A stretch of 64,000 nt of DNA from Malania oleifera (taxonomy: Eukaryota > Streptophyta > Magnoliopsida > Santalales > Ximeniaceae): contig NC_080422.1 of NCBI RefSeq assembly GCF_029873635.1, positions 13,299,936 through 13,363,935 on the forward strand, in the 5' to 3' direction. Made by a program: the position numbers and the translations under genes. Shown one piece after another: positions 46,825-58,422 of this stretch; position 1 is the first letter of the stretch; each line of letters starts with the position of its first letter. Below the pieces are notes generated by a model, which saw only the letters and a program-made list of their open reading frames with translations, made no database searches and was not told where the DNA came from.

Positions 46825-47540
46825 GCAGCTAGGCAAGGAGATCCTCTTTCTCCTTTCTGTTTGTTCTTGTGGTAGATGTTTTGGGTAGATTGGTTTACAT
46901 AGCTGTGAAGAGAGGTTTTGTGAGAGGGATTGGGGTGGGAAGCAAGGGGGTTTCTGTTTCTTATATTTAGTTGATACTATTTTCTTTTTTGAAGATCATA
47001 TGGAGTCTTTTTAAAATGTGCTTACTATTTTGCAATTGTTTGAGTGGGTTTCTTGTTTAAAAATAAATTTGGGCAAGAGTGGGTTAGCTTGTATAATTTG
47101 GATATTTCTATATCTTGGGAATTGTCCTCTTAGTTGGGTGTGGTATTCTTGATTGGCTTCTGGTTTATCTAGGTCTGCCTTTAGCTGGTAACCCGAATGT
47201 TTGGGTTTTGGGATCTTGTGGTGGAGAAGGTGTCTAAGAGGTTGGATGAGTGGAAGGGTGCTTTGTCTTCTCAAGGTGGGCGCATTACACTCATTTAGTC
47301 TCGCCTTGCTAGTATTCCTCTTTATTTCTTGCCTATCTTTAGGATACCTGTGAGGGTAGACAATAGTATTGATAAGATCATGAGCTTTATTTGCTCCAGG
47401 TTGGGGAGAATAAAGATCATTTGGTAAGTTGGGAGGTTGTTTGTAGAATTGTAGGTCCAAAAAAGGAAAAAAAAAGGGGGGGGGGGGTGTTGGCTCTTGG
47501 TAAGTTGGTGTTTAAAAACATTGCTTTAATATGGGTAAAT

Positions 47541-47550
47541 GGTTGTCGTA
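47541..47550. repeat. Left target duplication of the RNase H L1
   Basis: GGTTGTCGTA, identical to 53903-53912, which directly follows the poly(A) tail. Confidence 0.95.
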
Positions 47551-48277
47551 GATAAAATAAAAGTGTGTTGAAAGGCACTGAGACTGCAATCCAAAGAGCC
47601 GCAGCACCGCCATCGCCGTTAACCTCCAACCGGCAACCCAGTCAGCCCAGCACGTCGTCGCCGTCATCCATACCCCTCGTCGTCGCTCTCGCCCTCGCCG
47701 TTCGCCTCCGTCGTCAGACCAGATCTGTTCATTCTCGCGATCTTTGAAAGGAAGTTCCTTGAAGCCCTAGCTCTCGCGTTTCAGATCTGCAACGGCGGCG
47801 ACGACCCAACCCACAGCTTGCGCGCCGTTGCGCGACCACCACTGGCCACGCTGTTGCCGAGTCACCTGTGCCAGCTGTGGTCGCCGTTCCTTCGGATCTG
47901 GCTCTCTGTGGCCCTGCACACCGAAGCAAAGGTTGCAGAGGGTGGTTTTTTCGGGATTGCAGAGGAGTTTTACGAAGACGGTGGTGGGACGACGGCGATT
48001 TCGAAAAATCTCGCGACAACAACGAAGGGACTCTCAACCCTTGAGACGACAGCGACTAGGTGCTGTTTTGAGGTTTCGTAGAAGAGAGTCAGATGGTGTT
48101 GTTTCCGGGATTTGCAGAGGAGAATTCCCGAGCCTCCTCCTGCTGTGAGAATTTCGCCAGAGAGAAGAGTCATCAGCTGCAACTACGGTCGCCCACATCG
48201 CCGCCTGCTAGTTTTCCAGGACTTGGAATTTCAGCAAGCTTTCTTCTGCCAGTACTCTGAATCATTCTAAATCAGCC
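47551..48277 (+). promoter_or_regulatory. GC- and CpG-rich 5' UTR of the RNase H L1
   Basis: A CpG-dense island in AT-rich surroundings, rich in GTCGTCG and CGACGG words (47600-48100). LINEs carry their promoter inside the 5' UTR, so this is the likely promoter region. Overlapping frames on both strands here (for example 47828-48148) are explained by the high GC and resemble no protein. Confidence 0.6.
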
Positions 48278-49564
48278 ATGAGATACCCAGTTGATGTTGA
48301 TGGAGATATTGGTTTTATATTCTCGGAGGCTGAGATGAACAAAGTGGCAGAAGATTTTAGGTTTGCGTTGGTTCTAAAATTTTTGCGATCTAGACCATCC
48401 ATTGATGTTATCCGTTTGAATATTATAAAGTCGTGGGGCCTTTCAGAGATCCCTTCTGTTAGTTTCATGGATGATTTTCACGTACTAGTTCAGATGAAGA
48501 ATGAATGAGATTTTCTTCATGGATGGTCTCGTGAAGGAAGGATTTTGGCTAGATTTCCGTTTCGTCTTTTTCGATGGACAAAGGATTTCAAGCTAAAGTA
48601 GAAACCATCCTTGGCCCCTCAATGGTTATTTCTCCCTGGTCTTCCGATGCACATGTACAGACCTGATTGCTTACAAATTCTAGCCACGAGGTTTTGTCGA
48701 TACTTGGGAACTGACAATGCTACGCTTAATCGAACTAGGGTTACGGGTGCGAGAATGTGCGTGGAGGTGGATTTATTGGCAGATCAGGTGGATGCTTTCC
48801 CGATTGTTGTTTCTGCAAATCAGAAAATTTGGCAGGAAGTGAGGTACGAAAAGCAAGGATTTTATTGTGAGAAATGTCATAGATAGGGGCATTCAAAGGT
48901 GGTATGCCGAGGGGGTGAAAGGAAACAAAAAATTGGGGATAGAAATAAGGATACGGAATATGGTAGACAAGAAAATCGACAAGAAGTTTGGCGTGTGAAG
49001 AAATTGGATAAAGGGAAGGAAGTTCAGAGAGAATTGATAGATCCATGCATTGTTGAAGAACCTGTAGAGGGAGCTCAGGCTCAAGAGGGTGCAATGACAT
49101 CACAAATTTTGCCAGTGGTTGAGACAGTTCCGCAACATGAGATGGAAGAGGGGGAGTTTGTTCCTGAAGATCCGAGGCTTGAAATGGAGACTTTGCAGCG
49201 AAATATAAATCAGTATGAGATTGTGCAGAGGGAGGAGAGTGTTGAACTAGTCTTGGGTGCTCCTGACGCTGATATTCTGATAGTGGAAGATGGCATAGTA
49301 GTGCGTGATCAGTTGATGACGTCTAGTAATATGGTTACAGAAATTTTGGAACAAGAGTGTACCTTCATGGCCAGGTGTGTCCCACATAGTTGTGAATCGG
49401 ATAGGGAGGTGGAGACAAATAATTTAGAGAAACTCCCTTTGGAAAAAGGCTTTTGTTCGGATGATGATTTACATGTTCCGATTGTTAAGTTGAAGGATAT
49501 TAATGGGCAAAGTGAGAAGAAGTCTCAACGGGTTATTACCCGTCCAAAGAAACTTGATTTATGA
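48278..49564 (+). pseudogene. L1 ORF1 (DUF4283 and zinc knuckle) with three stops
   Basis: One frame runs the whole length (429 codons), interrupted only by TGA 48506, TAG 48599 and TAG 48884. The N-terminal half is DUF4283-like: W(G)LSEIPSVSFMDDFHVLVQM, then FRLFRWTKDF and WLFLPGLPMHMY. A CX2CX4HX4C knuckle follows (CEKC at 48866, GHSKVVC), with the third stop inside it where Gln is likely. The C-terminal half is acidic with a basic end (RVITRPKKLDL). ORF1 would bind element RNA. Confidence 0.92.
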
Positions 49565-52500
49565 TTAATACAATTCTAGTGTGGAACGTGCGGGGTTTAG
49601 GCATGTTGAAAAATCGTTTACATAAGTTAATGAGGAATTTTTCACCTTCTATTTTGGTTCTTTCAGAGCCATTTTTTGATGAAAGTCTGATGTCGCAATG
49701 GGCTGACTTTCTAAATTTTCCGAATTTTTGTGCGAATGCTTCAGTGGGGGGTAAAATTTGGATATTTTGGGAAGAGGAAGTGCACTTTGAGTTACAACAT
49801 ATGTCTGATCAAGTTATTTCGGGTATTTTTAGTTCTGTGGACCAAATTTTCTTGGCTTCTTTTGTTTATGCTAAATGTCGTCAAATAGATCGCTGGGAAC
49901 TTTGGAATGATTTGGAGTTTGTAAAGAGGAATGATTTCCCTTGGTTAGTGGCGGGAGATTTTAATATTATCCGTTCAGATTCGGAAAGTATTGGTGATCA
50001 TATGAGGCCGTTATCGGCTATGGAGGAATTTAACAATTGCTTGGACAAGTGTGGTCTTATGGATTTGGTTGGTAATGGCAACATGTTTTGGTGTAATGGT
50101 CACAGCGGTAATTCTCGGAGTTGGGAAAAACTGGATAGGGTGTTCTATAATTCGAATCTTCTCCAGTTTTGCCAAATAATTATTTTGAGTATGGAAAGAG
50201 GAGGACTTCAGATCATAACCCACTGATTATTCGATTTCATAAAAATCTGCATCGGTATGGTCCTTCTTCCTTCAGGTATCAGAATATGTGGAGCACGCAC
50301 CAGTCTTTTAAGTCTTGCGTGGAGGAAGCTTGGAGGGAGGAGTCTCATGGTTTGGGTTTTGTTAGACTTGTTGGTAAATTGAAACATACGAAAGTTGCAA
50401 TTCGAAACTGGAACAAACAGGTTTTTGGACATGTATAACAGAACATTAAAAAATTGGAGGAAAGTGTGGAGGCTCTAGAGTTTCAGCTTCAGGAAGGGTA
50501 TTCGCTAGAAATGGAAGAATATTTTTTTCTTACTAAACTCGAGCTGGAAGCATAGGAAAAGAGGGAGGAGTTTCGTATTTCTTAGATAGCCAAAAAGAAA
50601 TGGTTGGAGCCGGGGGATAACAATACAAAGTTCTTTCATGCATTTGTGAACCAAAGGAGGAATAACTATGATTCATTCATTGAAACTTTCAAATGGAGAA
50701 GTGTTGGATTCTATGGAAGCTGTTCATGAGGGTGCAGTAAGGTATTTTCGAACTTTCTTAACAGGTGTAGGACCCAATCGAACAGCTAACGTTGTTGATA
50801 TAATATCTCCTATGGTTTCTGAAGAGGAGAATATTGATCTTTGTCGTGAACCGTCTGAGGTGGAGATAAGGGATGCTATTCTTTCTATCCCGAGAAATAG
50901 TAGCCCAGGTCCGGATGGTTTTGGCTCGGCTTTTTCTAGGATTGCTTATATATTGTAAAAGAAGACGTGATCGATGCAGCTAGAGATTTTTTTGCTGGGT
51001 CCCCTCTTCCTAGATTTTATTCTGCATCTTACATTGTTTTAATCCCAAAAGTTCAGAATCCTCAGAGTTTTGACAAGTTTAGGCCTATTAGTCTTTGTAG
51101 TGTTATCTACAAAATTTTTTCAAAAATTATTGTTGCAAAGATGACAGGTTTATTGTCTACTTTGATTTCTCCGAAACAGGGAGCTTTCATTCTTGGTAGA
51201 AGTATATTTGAAAATATTTTTTTGGCACAAGAAATGGTTCATTCTCTGCATAAGAAGTCTAATGGTGGAAATGTAATAATCAAAGTGGACATGGCTAAGG
51301 CATATGATAGGGTCGATTGGGATTTTTTAAACTTGGTTCTAGAAAGCTTTGGTTTCTCACGAAGATTCTGTGGTTTAGTGGCTAAATGTGTTTCCTCTCC
51401 TTGGTTCTCCATTATGATGAATGACACTTATAAAGGTTTCTTTAAACCTTCTCGAGGGCTTCGCCAAGGAGATCCTTTATCTCCTTATCTATTTATTATT
51501 TTACAGGAAGTTCTCTCTTGGCTTCTAAAGAAAAAATTTATGAAGAATAAGATAGGGGCTTACTATCATCCTCGTGGGGCGCCTTTGGTATCTCACCTTC
51601 TCTATGCGGATGACATTCTTATTTTTTCCAATGGCAAGAGAAGTTCCATTCGAATGCTTATTAAGACTTTGAAGAAGTATGAGGATTGGTCTGGTCAATT
51701 GATAAATAAAGAAAAGTCAAGTATTTTTTTGTCAAAGAGAATTGCTTTTGCTCGGAAGAGATCTCTGTTAAGGACGACTGGCTTTGTGGAAGGAGGTTTT
51801 TCTGCTACATATTTGGGTGTTCCTTTGGTTTCGGATCGTCTTACGGCCCATATTTTAGAGCCCCTAGTTGATAAATTGAGGAAAAAGATAGTGGGTTGGA
51901 AATTTAAGCTTTTATCTCAAGGGGGCCGCCTAATTTTAATTAAGCATGTATTATCATCAACGACGGTTTATCAATTGGCGGTATTGGACATTCCTACTAT
52001 TGTCTTCAAAAAGATAAATTCTATGTTATCAAAATTTTTTTGGAGTGGAGTAAATGACAAAAGGAAAAGGAATTGGTGTTCCTGGTTTAATATATGTAAG
52101 CCTGCTTGTGAGGGTGGTTTGGGTGTTAGGGATTTGGAGGAGGTAAAAAAGTTATTGCATATGAAGTTTGTGTGGAGATTGTTAACTATGGATAGACTCA
52201 ATTCTTTAAAGCCAAGTATTTGTATAAGAAACACCACTTGAGAGAAATGAAACTAGAGAAAGGAAACAGATTTTGGAGATCGATTGTTCGTGTGATTCCT
52301 GAAGTTTTAGAGCATGTCTGTGTTTGAATTAAAGAAGGGTCGGCTTCTTTCTGGTTTGATCGTTGGTTAGCCTCCAGCCCCCTTTGTGCTAAGGTTCACG
52401 AAATTAGTAACCATAAGCTTCGAACTCGAGATTGTTGGGATAGAGATGGGTTGATTTATTAGTGGATCTGTTGGGTGAAGATCAAGCTGAGGAAGTAATG

Positions 52501-53673
52501 AACTCTGCTATTTCTTGCAAGGAGGGTCCAGATACAGTAATTTGGGAACCTTCAACAGATGGGAAATTCACCACAGCAAGTGCTCGGGAAATTATAAGGG
52601 AGCATAAAGAGGAATTCTCAATTGCAAAATGGATATGGCATCCTATGTTGCCAAAAAGGGTGTCAATTTGTATGTGGAAGCCTTGGTTTGCTTGTCTTCC
52701 GGTTGATACTCGTATTAAAGAAGTAGGTGTCCAGATGGCCTCTCGATGTGATTGTTGTTCAAATGCCAAGATTGAATCTCTAGACCATGTGTTTTGCACC
52801 GGATCTTTTGCTCAGGAGGAATGGAAAAAAGCAGCAGTGGCATTGGGTGTTAGTTGTATGGCAACGAGTACTTGGAAAGGCAGAGTTAATGTCTGGTTTA
52901 GTTGTGCAAGACGGGCCTCACAATTAGGCATTTTGGTAGGTCTTATACCTAGTCTCATCATCTGGAGACTCTGGACTTGTCGATGTAGAGTCAGGATGGA
53001 ATCAATTCATGATTCGGTGAGAACTGTGTGGCTGGATATTAAATATTGGCTGAGATCCATTTCAGACAAGTTAAATAAATGTGCACCTGCTTCTTGCACG
53101 GATATTGCAGTCCTTCGTGCTTTGGATATTCAAGTAAAAAATGTGGGGGTTCATCTTCCTCGTGTAGTTAGATGGTGTAAACCTGGGATAGGTTGGGTTA
53201 AATTGAATGTGGATGGGAGCTGTAGAGGTAACCCAGGGAATTGTGGTGGTGGAGGCGTGATAAGAGATGAAAAAGGTTTATTTAAAGCAGCTTTTTCCTC
53301 ATTATTGGGTTATGAAACAAATAACATGGCTGAATTGAAGGCGATTATTTTAGGGATTAATCTGTGCAAAGATCTCGGATTTGATCAAGTGGATATTGCA
53401 TGTGACTCTGCTTTGTTGGTTCAGTGGATAAATTCTGGAAAGTGCTCGGTTTGGAACTTATTTGATTTGTGGGAAGAACTTATGCTAGCATTAAGAGGCA
53501 TACAGTTCAAAGTGGAACATGTTTACAGGGAGGCGAATAAAAGTGCAGATTTCTTTGCCAAACAGGGTGAATCTGGTATTTCTCGATCATATAGTCGCCA
53601 AGATGATCTTTCTCAGCAAGTCAGGGGAATGATTCGATTGGACTTGTTGGGTTTTCCTTCTTTGTGCTCATGA
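49561..53673 (+). pseudogene. L1 ORF2 (endonuclease, RT, zf-RVT, RNase H), broken
   Basis: Start ATG 49561 lies in the ATGA that ends ORF1. Endonuclease: VWNVRGLGMLKNRLHKLM, PFFDE, WLVAGDFNII (about 49950). RT: PKVQNPQSFDKFRPISLCSV (51045), RSIFENIFLAQE, KVDMAKAYDRVDWDFL (51284), RGLRQGDPLSPYLF (51456) and intact YADD at 51603-51614. zf-RVT is at about 52640-52830. RNase H (53190-53600) keeps four acidic codons: Asp 53212, Glu 53332, Asp 53404 and Asp 53548. Frame changes near 50168, 50665, 50955 and 52240, and stops at about 50436, 50552 and 50582, make it inactive. Confidence 0.94.
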
Positions 53674-53902
53674 TGATTTGTGTTATTACACTTTTAGTGG
53701 TTTAGTTTCTTATTTTTTTTTGGTTGCTGGTGTTTGGTTTTTTGGTTTGGTTTATGTTGGTTAAGTTAGTTTTAGGGTCTTGGAATTTTTCTTTTGTTGT
53801 CCCAAATTCTCAAAATTGTAACCATGGTTTTCCTCCACCATAAGTGAGGGGTTTTCTAATAAAGTTAGGAGGTGCCGCCCTCTTTTACCTAAAAAAAAAA
53901 AA
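53674..53902 (+). other. 3' UTR and poly(A) of the RNase H L1
   Basis: T-rich UTR with CATGGTTTTCCTCCACCATA, an AATAAA at about 53859 and a GGTGCCGCCCTC box just before the tail. A similar end occurs inverted at 63091. Confidence 0.85.
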
Positions 53903-53912
53903 GGTTGTCGTA
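53903..53912. repeat. Right target duplication of the RNase H L1
   Basis: GGTTGTCGTA; pairs with 47541-47550. Confidence 0.95.
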
Positions 53913-54850
53913 TGTTCCCTTAAAGGAGTCTTCCCTTTTAGCACAAAGTTATTAGAAGTAAATTTGGAAGAGTATTTCACAGTTATATCCTCTTGTTAAT
54001 CCTTATACAAATTTTATAGTTGGAAATGGGTATTGTCTTTGGTTTTGGGAAGACATTTGAGTCGGGGGTTCTTCAATTTTCTCATCTTTCGTCCCCTATT
54101 TAGATTGTCCTCTTTGCACAATGAATCTATTTCTTCATTCTTTATTTCTAATGGGGCTGGTTTATATTGGGATTTCCATTTTTGTAGGGCTCTTAATGAT
54201 GGGAAGGTATTGGAGCTTGCCTCCTTATTAAGTTTGTTGGATGGTAGGCTTCTTTCCAAAAAGAGAGACTATTGTTCTTGGATTCATGATTCTTTTGGGG
54301 AGTATTCTTGTAATTCTTTTTTTGAGCATTTAACACAAGAAAAAAAAAAAAAAAGTTTGTCTTTCCCGCTTCATAGATCCATTTGGAAGGCTAAATTCCC
54401 CTATAAAATAAAGGCTTTTATTTGGTTAGTTTTTCTTAATAGAGTTAACACTAACAATCTGTTGCAGAGTTAGAGGCCTCTCAAGGCCTTATCTTCGGAT
54501 TTATGTTCCCTTTGTTTTGAAAATTCAGAATCTTTCCTTCATTTTTCCTTTTCTTGGAGGTGTGGAATAATCTTTTAGGCTCATTTGGAGAGAGTTGGGT
54601 GTTTCTGGCGTTGGTGGAGGATTTGTTGGCTATCTCTTTTTCAGGTTTTGGAAGGGTTAAAGATGCTTCAGTGTTGCGGAGGTTTGCTATTTTTGCAGTT
54701 TTGTGGGGGGCTTGGTTGGAATTGAATGCTCGTGTTCTTATGGGGAAGAGGATGTCTTCAATTGGTCTTTGGGATAGGATTCAGTATCTGGCCTCCTTGT
54801 GGGTTTTTGCAGCCAGTTGTTTCAAAGGGTTTTTGTTTTCTGTCTTGTAG
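53903..54850 (+). pseudogene. L1 ORF2 C-terminal remnant (end of the 38346 L1)
   Basis: After the duplicated target, the frame picks up at W-L-S-Y-V-P-L-K-E-S and continues through a broken connection region to zf-RVT: SIWKAKFPYKIKAFIWLVFL (54380) and the Cys/His segment CSLCFENSESFLHFSF (54505). The final 98-codon frame (54554-54850) covers the C-terminus, with A-R-V-L-M-G-K-R matching the A-Q-I-F-S-G-K-K end of sister copies. Confidence 0.87.
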
Positions 54851-54961
54851 TGTGATTGGCTGGCTGGTGCTGTTTTGATTTATTTTATTTTTTTCTTTCT
54901 TGTATGTTTTAAGGAGGATTTCTTGTTCTCCTCCTTGTTCTTTTGGTTAAAAAAAAAAAAA

Positions 54962-56732
54962 TCAAGAACTATATTTGATAAATTACTTATGAGAAATTGG
55001 GGAAATTTGCTCTGGATTTGATGGCATTTTTGCCGTATTTTTTCTGTTTAATGTTGATCCTATGCATATTTGTTATTGTTTTGTATTAGTAACTGTGCAC
55101 GGTTCTGGTTTTGAGTTTCTACGTATTCATGTTATGCTTACCAGTATTGCTTTTGTATTAGGAACTGTGCATGGTTGCGATGTCTGATCATCCATCCTGG
55201 ACTGTTTTGCTTGCCTTTCAAATAAATTTATTCTGTAGGTATCTTTGTATTTTCCTTATTAAACTTCATGATTTATGTTAAGATCTTGTCTGTGGAGATA
55301 ATATTATAGGGTGAAATTTCACCTTAAATTTTATTTTGTGTTTAAACAGAGAGACTGTACTTTGAGATAAAAAAAATTCATATTACATGGCAATAAAACA
55401 ATCAGCCTTAGGAATATGTAGGACACTCGGGCATGGGAAAGAGAGTTAGTTGTGGACTGGCAGATGTATTTTTCCCTGATCTTTTTGGTCATCAATTTAA
55501 ACTGTCAAAAGGTTAGACTTCAGCCAACATTTACACTGAAATCTAGACAACAAAGAGAATTGCATTGTTATGGGTGAATCTTTTACTTAAACTGTTTGGA
55601 TTGTAGAAACGTGAAATATTTTGGTTTGGTCTAACATTTAGCTTGTAAAAATGAAATTGTTGACTGCACTAGATGGCAACATTGAACTCGGACAATTTCC
55701 TTAATGAATATTTTCTTTTAGTTATGTGTATAATTTGGATGAAATTCGGTTATACAAGCAAGGGTTAAAAGGAACAATTTAAATAATGCAAGCTCTAGAT
55801 AGACATTACTACTAACAGAGAATAATTGAAGGGAAGTATTCAAGCTGGGAGTTATGCTTTTTAATCATCCATATTGGGTTTTATAAAATGATTCAGTTTC
55901 AAGAGTATTAATTTTGAAAAAAAAATTCAATTGTGTGAAGAGCTTAATTTGCTAAAATGAGTTGCAATTTGTAATGTTTCAATGCATTGTATTAGTATGA
56001 CTGTAGTATGATACTATGATGTGACAATAAAAAGAGAGCCTGGCAAATAGTTATTTTATAATATATAGTTTTTTTTTTCTACTGGTCTAATTTTGTGCAT
56101 TTTGAGAGAGGGAGAAAAAAATCTAAATTTCTTAAATAGTTCTGTTATTAGGAAGGAACAGATGGGGGTGGAAATCTATTCTCTCTTTGGAACTTACATG
56201 ACCTCAGCAGAAAGCAATTGGCATTCATGAATGAGTGCTGTAAAAGTGTACAGATACTCATTAAGTCTTTTAAAAATCCTCCATGAGATTTTATTAGCAT
56301 TTATTTCATTTCATTGCTAAGCTTTGTTTGGTGGTAGCTTTCCACCCGACTTCCTAAACTACCATTTCATCTGCTATTCAACAGCCAACAGTCTCAGAGT
56401 TGGATAAGAAGTTTGATACCCTTTCTTAAGAAAGCACCGTCCTATGTTTATGTAATTATGCTTAAGAAGTCAGTCTGAAGAATCCTTATTTGGCTCAGTT
56501 CTCAACACTGTAAAGTGGATGGATTTCCACATCATGGACTTAATGGACCACATGGCACTATATTTCCATCCGGGTCAGGTGTCTTGTTGAGATTTATGCG
56601 TTGGCTTAGTGATTGAAAATATCTAACTAGTTATCAGAGCAGCCTATTGTATTACAATGTTGAAAGATGTTCATTTATATGTATCATGCTTTTGAAGATT
56701 TCTGAAATGGATTAGAATAAATTTCTTTTGAG
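54962..56732 (+). repeat. Tandem segmental duplication, copy 1, right part
   Basis: Continues copy 1 after the L1 nest and aligns with 59210-60683. Anchors: 54965-55010 with 59210-59265, 55430-55555 with 59695-59822 (GGAC.GGCAGATGT against GGACTGGTGGATGT; AACTGTCAAAAGGTT), 56190-56260 with 60185-60260 (GCAATTGGCATTCATGAATG) and 56640-56730 with 60590-60683. No genes recognised. Confidence 0.9.
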
Positions 56733-56750
56733 AGAGAGAGAGAGAGATCC
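56733..56750 (+). repeat. (GA)n microsatellite at the duplication joint
   Basis: About eight GA units at the junction between copy 1 and copy 2. The matching end of copy 2 (60684) lacks it. Confidence 0.85.
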
Positions 56751-56921
56751 TTTTACTTTCAGATCTCTGCAGTACATATGCATGGATGAGCCACATTCCT
56801 TTTCTCGCTTTAGGATGTCAGATTGTTAAAAACTTATCCAAGGCAACCAACCAAACAAAATCAAACTTTCTAGGGGATCTCTAATTTCTAAATTGTTCAT
56901 ATGAAAAACCACAATGTTATG

Positions 56922-57328
56922 TGTCGCAGTTCCCCATTGAATGTGTACTTGGGAAATCTTGGGCTTATAAGGATGGTTTGAACTCCAACAATGTGAGACA
57001 CCTGTTATAGGACAAATCCATGAGGTCAGTGGGTCAAAGCGGATGATACCTCACAATAGTTGGACCCAAGACTATTACATTTGGTATCAGAGCCACCTTG
57101 AGTGTACTATCATGTGAGACCTTGCTTGGAGGCACTATGACAAGGATGTCAAAGATTAGACGAGGGAGAATGTCACAGTCCTGCATCGGATGTGTACCAG
57201 GGAAATATTGTGCTTATAAGGATGGTTTGGACTCCAACTATGTGAGACACCTATTATAGGACAAATCTGTGAGGCTAGTGGACTAAAGTAGACATTACCT
57301 CACCGGAGTTGGGCCCAAGACTGTTACA
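56922..57328 (+). mobile_element. TRIM (miniature LTR retrotransposon)
   Basis: Two 158-bp terminal repeats (56922-57079 and 57171-57328), each TGTC(G/A)CAGT...TTACA, flank only 91 bp. The internal part holds a perfect TGGTATCAGAGCC primer-binding site at 57082-57094 and a purine tract (GACGAGGGAGAA, 57159-57170) before the second repeat. The flanks TTATG and CTGTG agree at 3 of 5 bases, both differences being transitions. Copy 1 of the duplication lacks it. It has no coding capacity and would need enzymes from other LTR elements. Confidence 0.95.
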
Positions 57329-58422
57329 CTGTGCATATAACGTAGTTTGCTTTGTCATAATCTTGCTTCTCAACACACTCATTTGATCACTCTTAATTGT
57401 GTTCATCTCTTAGAAGCTAATATCAAATACCTTTGGCATTGCGACATGTTACATACTATCGTTTGTATTCCTATCCTTGTAATCAATCCTTAACCTGGCC
57501 AAGTATACTGCTAGTGCTACAAAGGTCATCAAAATGCAACAATGCTTGTTATATTTGTTCAAAATTTGGCTCAAACTCTTGACTGTTCAACATATTCCCA
57601 CTTGTTGCACACCCATTTGCTACTTTGTTCTCAACTGTTTCCACCTCTTGCATCAGGTGCTCTTTTCCATCTGCCTACCTCCTTAAAAGTTGCACCCAAT
57701 TTGCCTTTTTTAAGTGTGTAGCTAGTGTTCCTACTGAGCCAGAAGGCACTTTGTTATTGGCTTGAGAAGGGGCATGGAAGGAATCCTTGATTATAATAGG
57801 CTTATAGGCGAGGTCCCTTGTTCAGTAAGAAACTTGTTATTTATTCTGACACTGTATAACTAGTAGCTAATAATGAGGACTTTAATTTGTACTTGCTGTT
57901 GAAGAAATGAAACCATTTCTCATAAACCCATTTGTCTTTGAAAAGATGACCAAATTTTCATATGTTGCCTGGATATGTGATGGTGAAAATTCATATAATC
58001 ATTTGTCAAGTCTTAACCAAGGTTTACTAAACAAACTAGCTAACATGCAATACTAGATGCTTGCTGCACCGTAGAGAATTAAATATCCATTTGGAATTTG
58101 GATCATTTTTTTTTCTTTGATTGTGCCTTGTTTCCGATAGGTCTATCATTCCTTCTTGTTATGTTTGTGTCTTGACTTCTATTCCATTTACATGGTCCTT
58201 GTCTATTAGAAAAATGCCACTTGGAATGCATATTGCTTTGGTATGTGCAAGGGAATGGGAACTGGAGCATTGTATGCTTTGTATTGAAGTATGAAATTTT
58301 AGGGGTATGCTTATATATTTTACTTAGTTGTGGTAAGCTAGTTTTAAATGCTAGGTTCACTTTCTATATAACTTGTTAGGGGTACTCTCATATGGATAAC
58401 TTAGTTGGCTTCACAAGAAATC

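Larger units (their letters stand above)
45711..47550 (+). pseudogene. L1 ORF2 linker and RT remnant (part of the 38346 L1)
   Basis: LKIWNIEVFEDFRVKKDNNL-type linker (45783), MERDKTPGLDGL (46231), STFITLVPKNIWSIEVADFQ and PISLATIMYKIIAKVLAER (46350-46480), a decayed F-K-K-A-Y-D (46625), a G run at 46790-46823, then Q-G-D-P-L-S-P (46835) and G-L-P-L-A-G-N-P (47174). Stops and frameshifts throughout. The RNase H L1 interrupts it at GGTTGTCGTA (47541-47550). Confidence 0.85.
47551..53902 (+). mobile_element. L1 LINE with RNase H domain, full length
   Basis: 6352 bp bounded by identical 10-bp target duplications and a 12-A tail at 53891-53902. Order: GC-rich 5' UTR (47551-48277), ORF1 with DUF4283 and zinc knuckle, ORF2 with endonuclease, RT, zf-RVT and RNase H, then a 3' UTR with AATAAA at about 53859. 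ORF1 and ORF2 overlap by four bases. It is the best-preserved LINE here and the last to insert into this nest. Confidence 0.96.
38346..54961 (+). mobile_element. L1 LINE opened by two further insertions
   Basis: A forward L1 (about 6 kb of its own) inserted into duplication copy 1, with a 13-A tail at 54949-54961. Its parts: 5' region 38346-38840, ORF1 38841-40445, endonuclease 40577-41522, linker and RT 45711-47550, thumb to C-terminus 53903-54850. A gypsy-type solo LTR occupies 41523-45710 and an RNase H L1 occupies 47551-53902. Copy 2 of the duplication is uninterrupted at the matching point (about 59205), which fixes both ends. Confidence 0.9.

Noticed and set aside
47565..48182. Several 60-106 codon frames on both strands
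   Set aside because: Explained by the GC-rich 5' UTR of the RNase H L1; the real ORF1 starts at 48278.
57082..57094. Primer-binding site as a tRNA gene fragment
   Set aside because: Only the complement of a tRNA 3' end is present, placed exactly as in LTR elements; no cloverleaf surrounds it.
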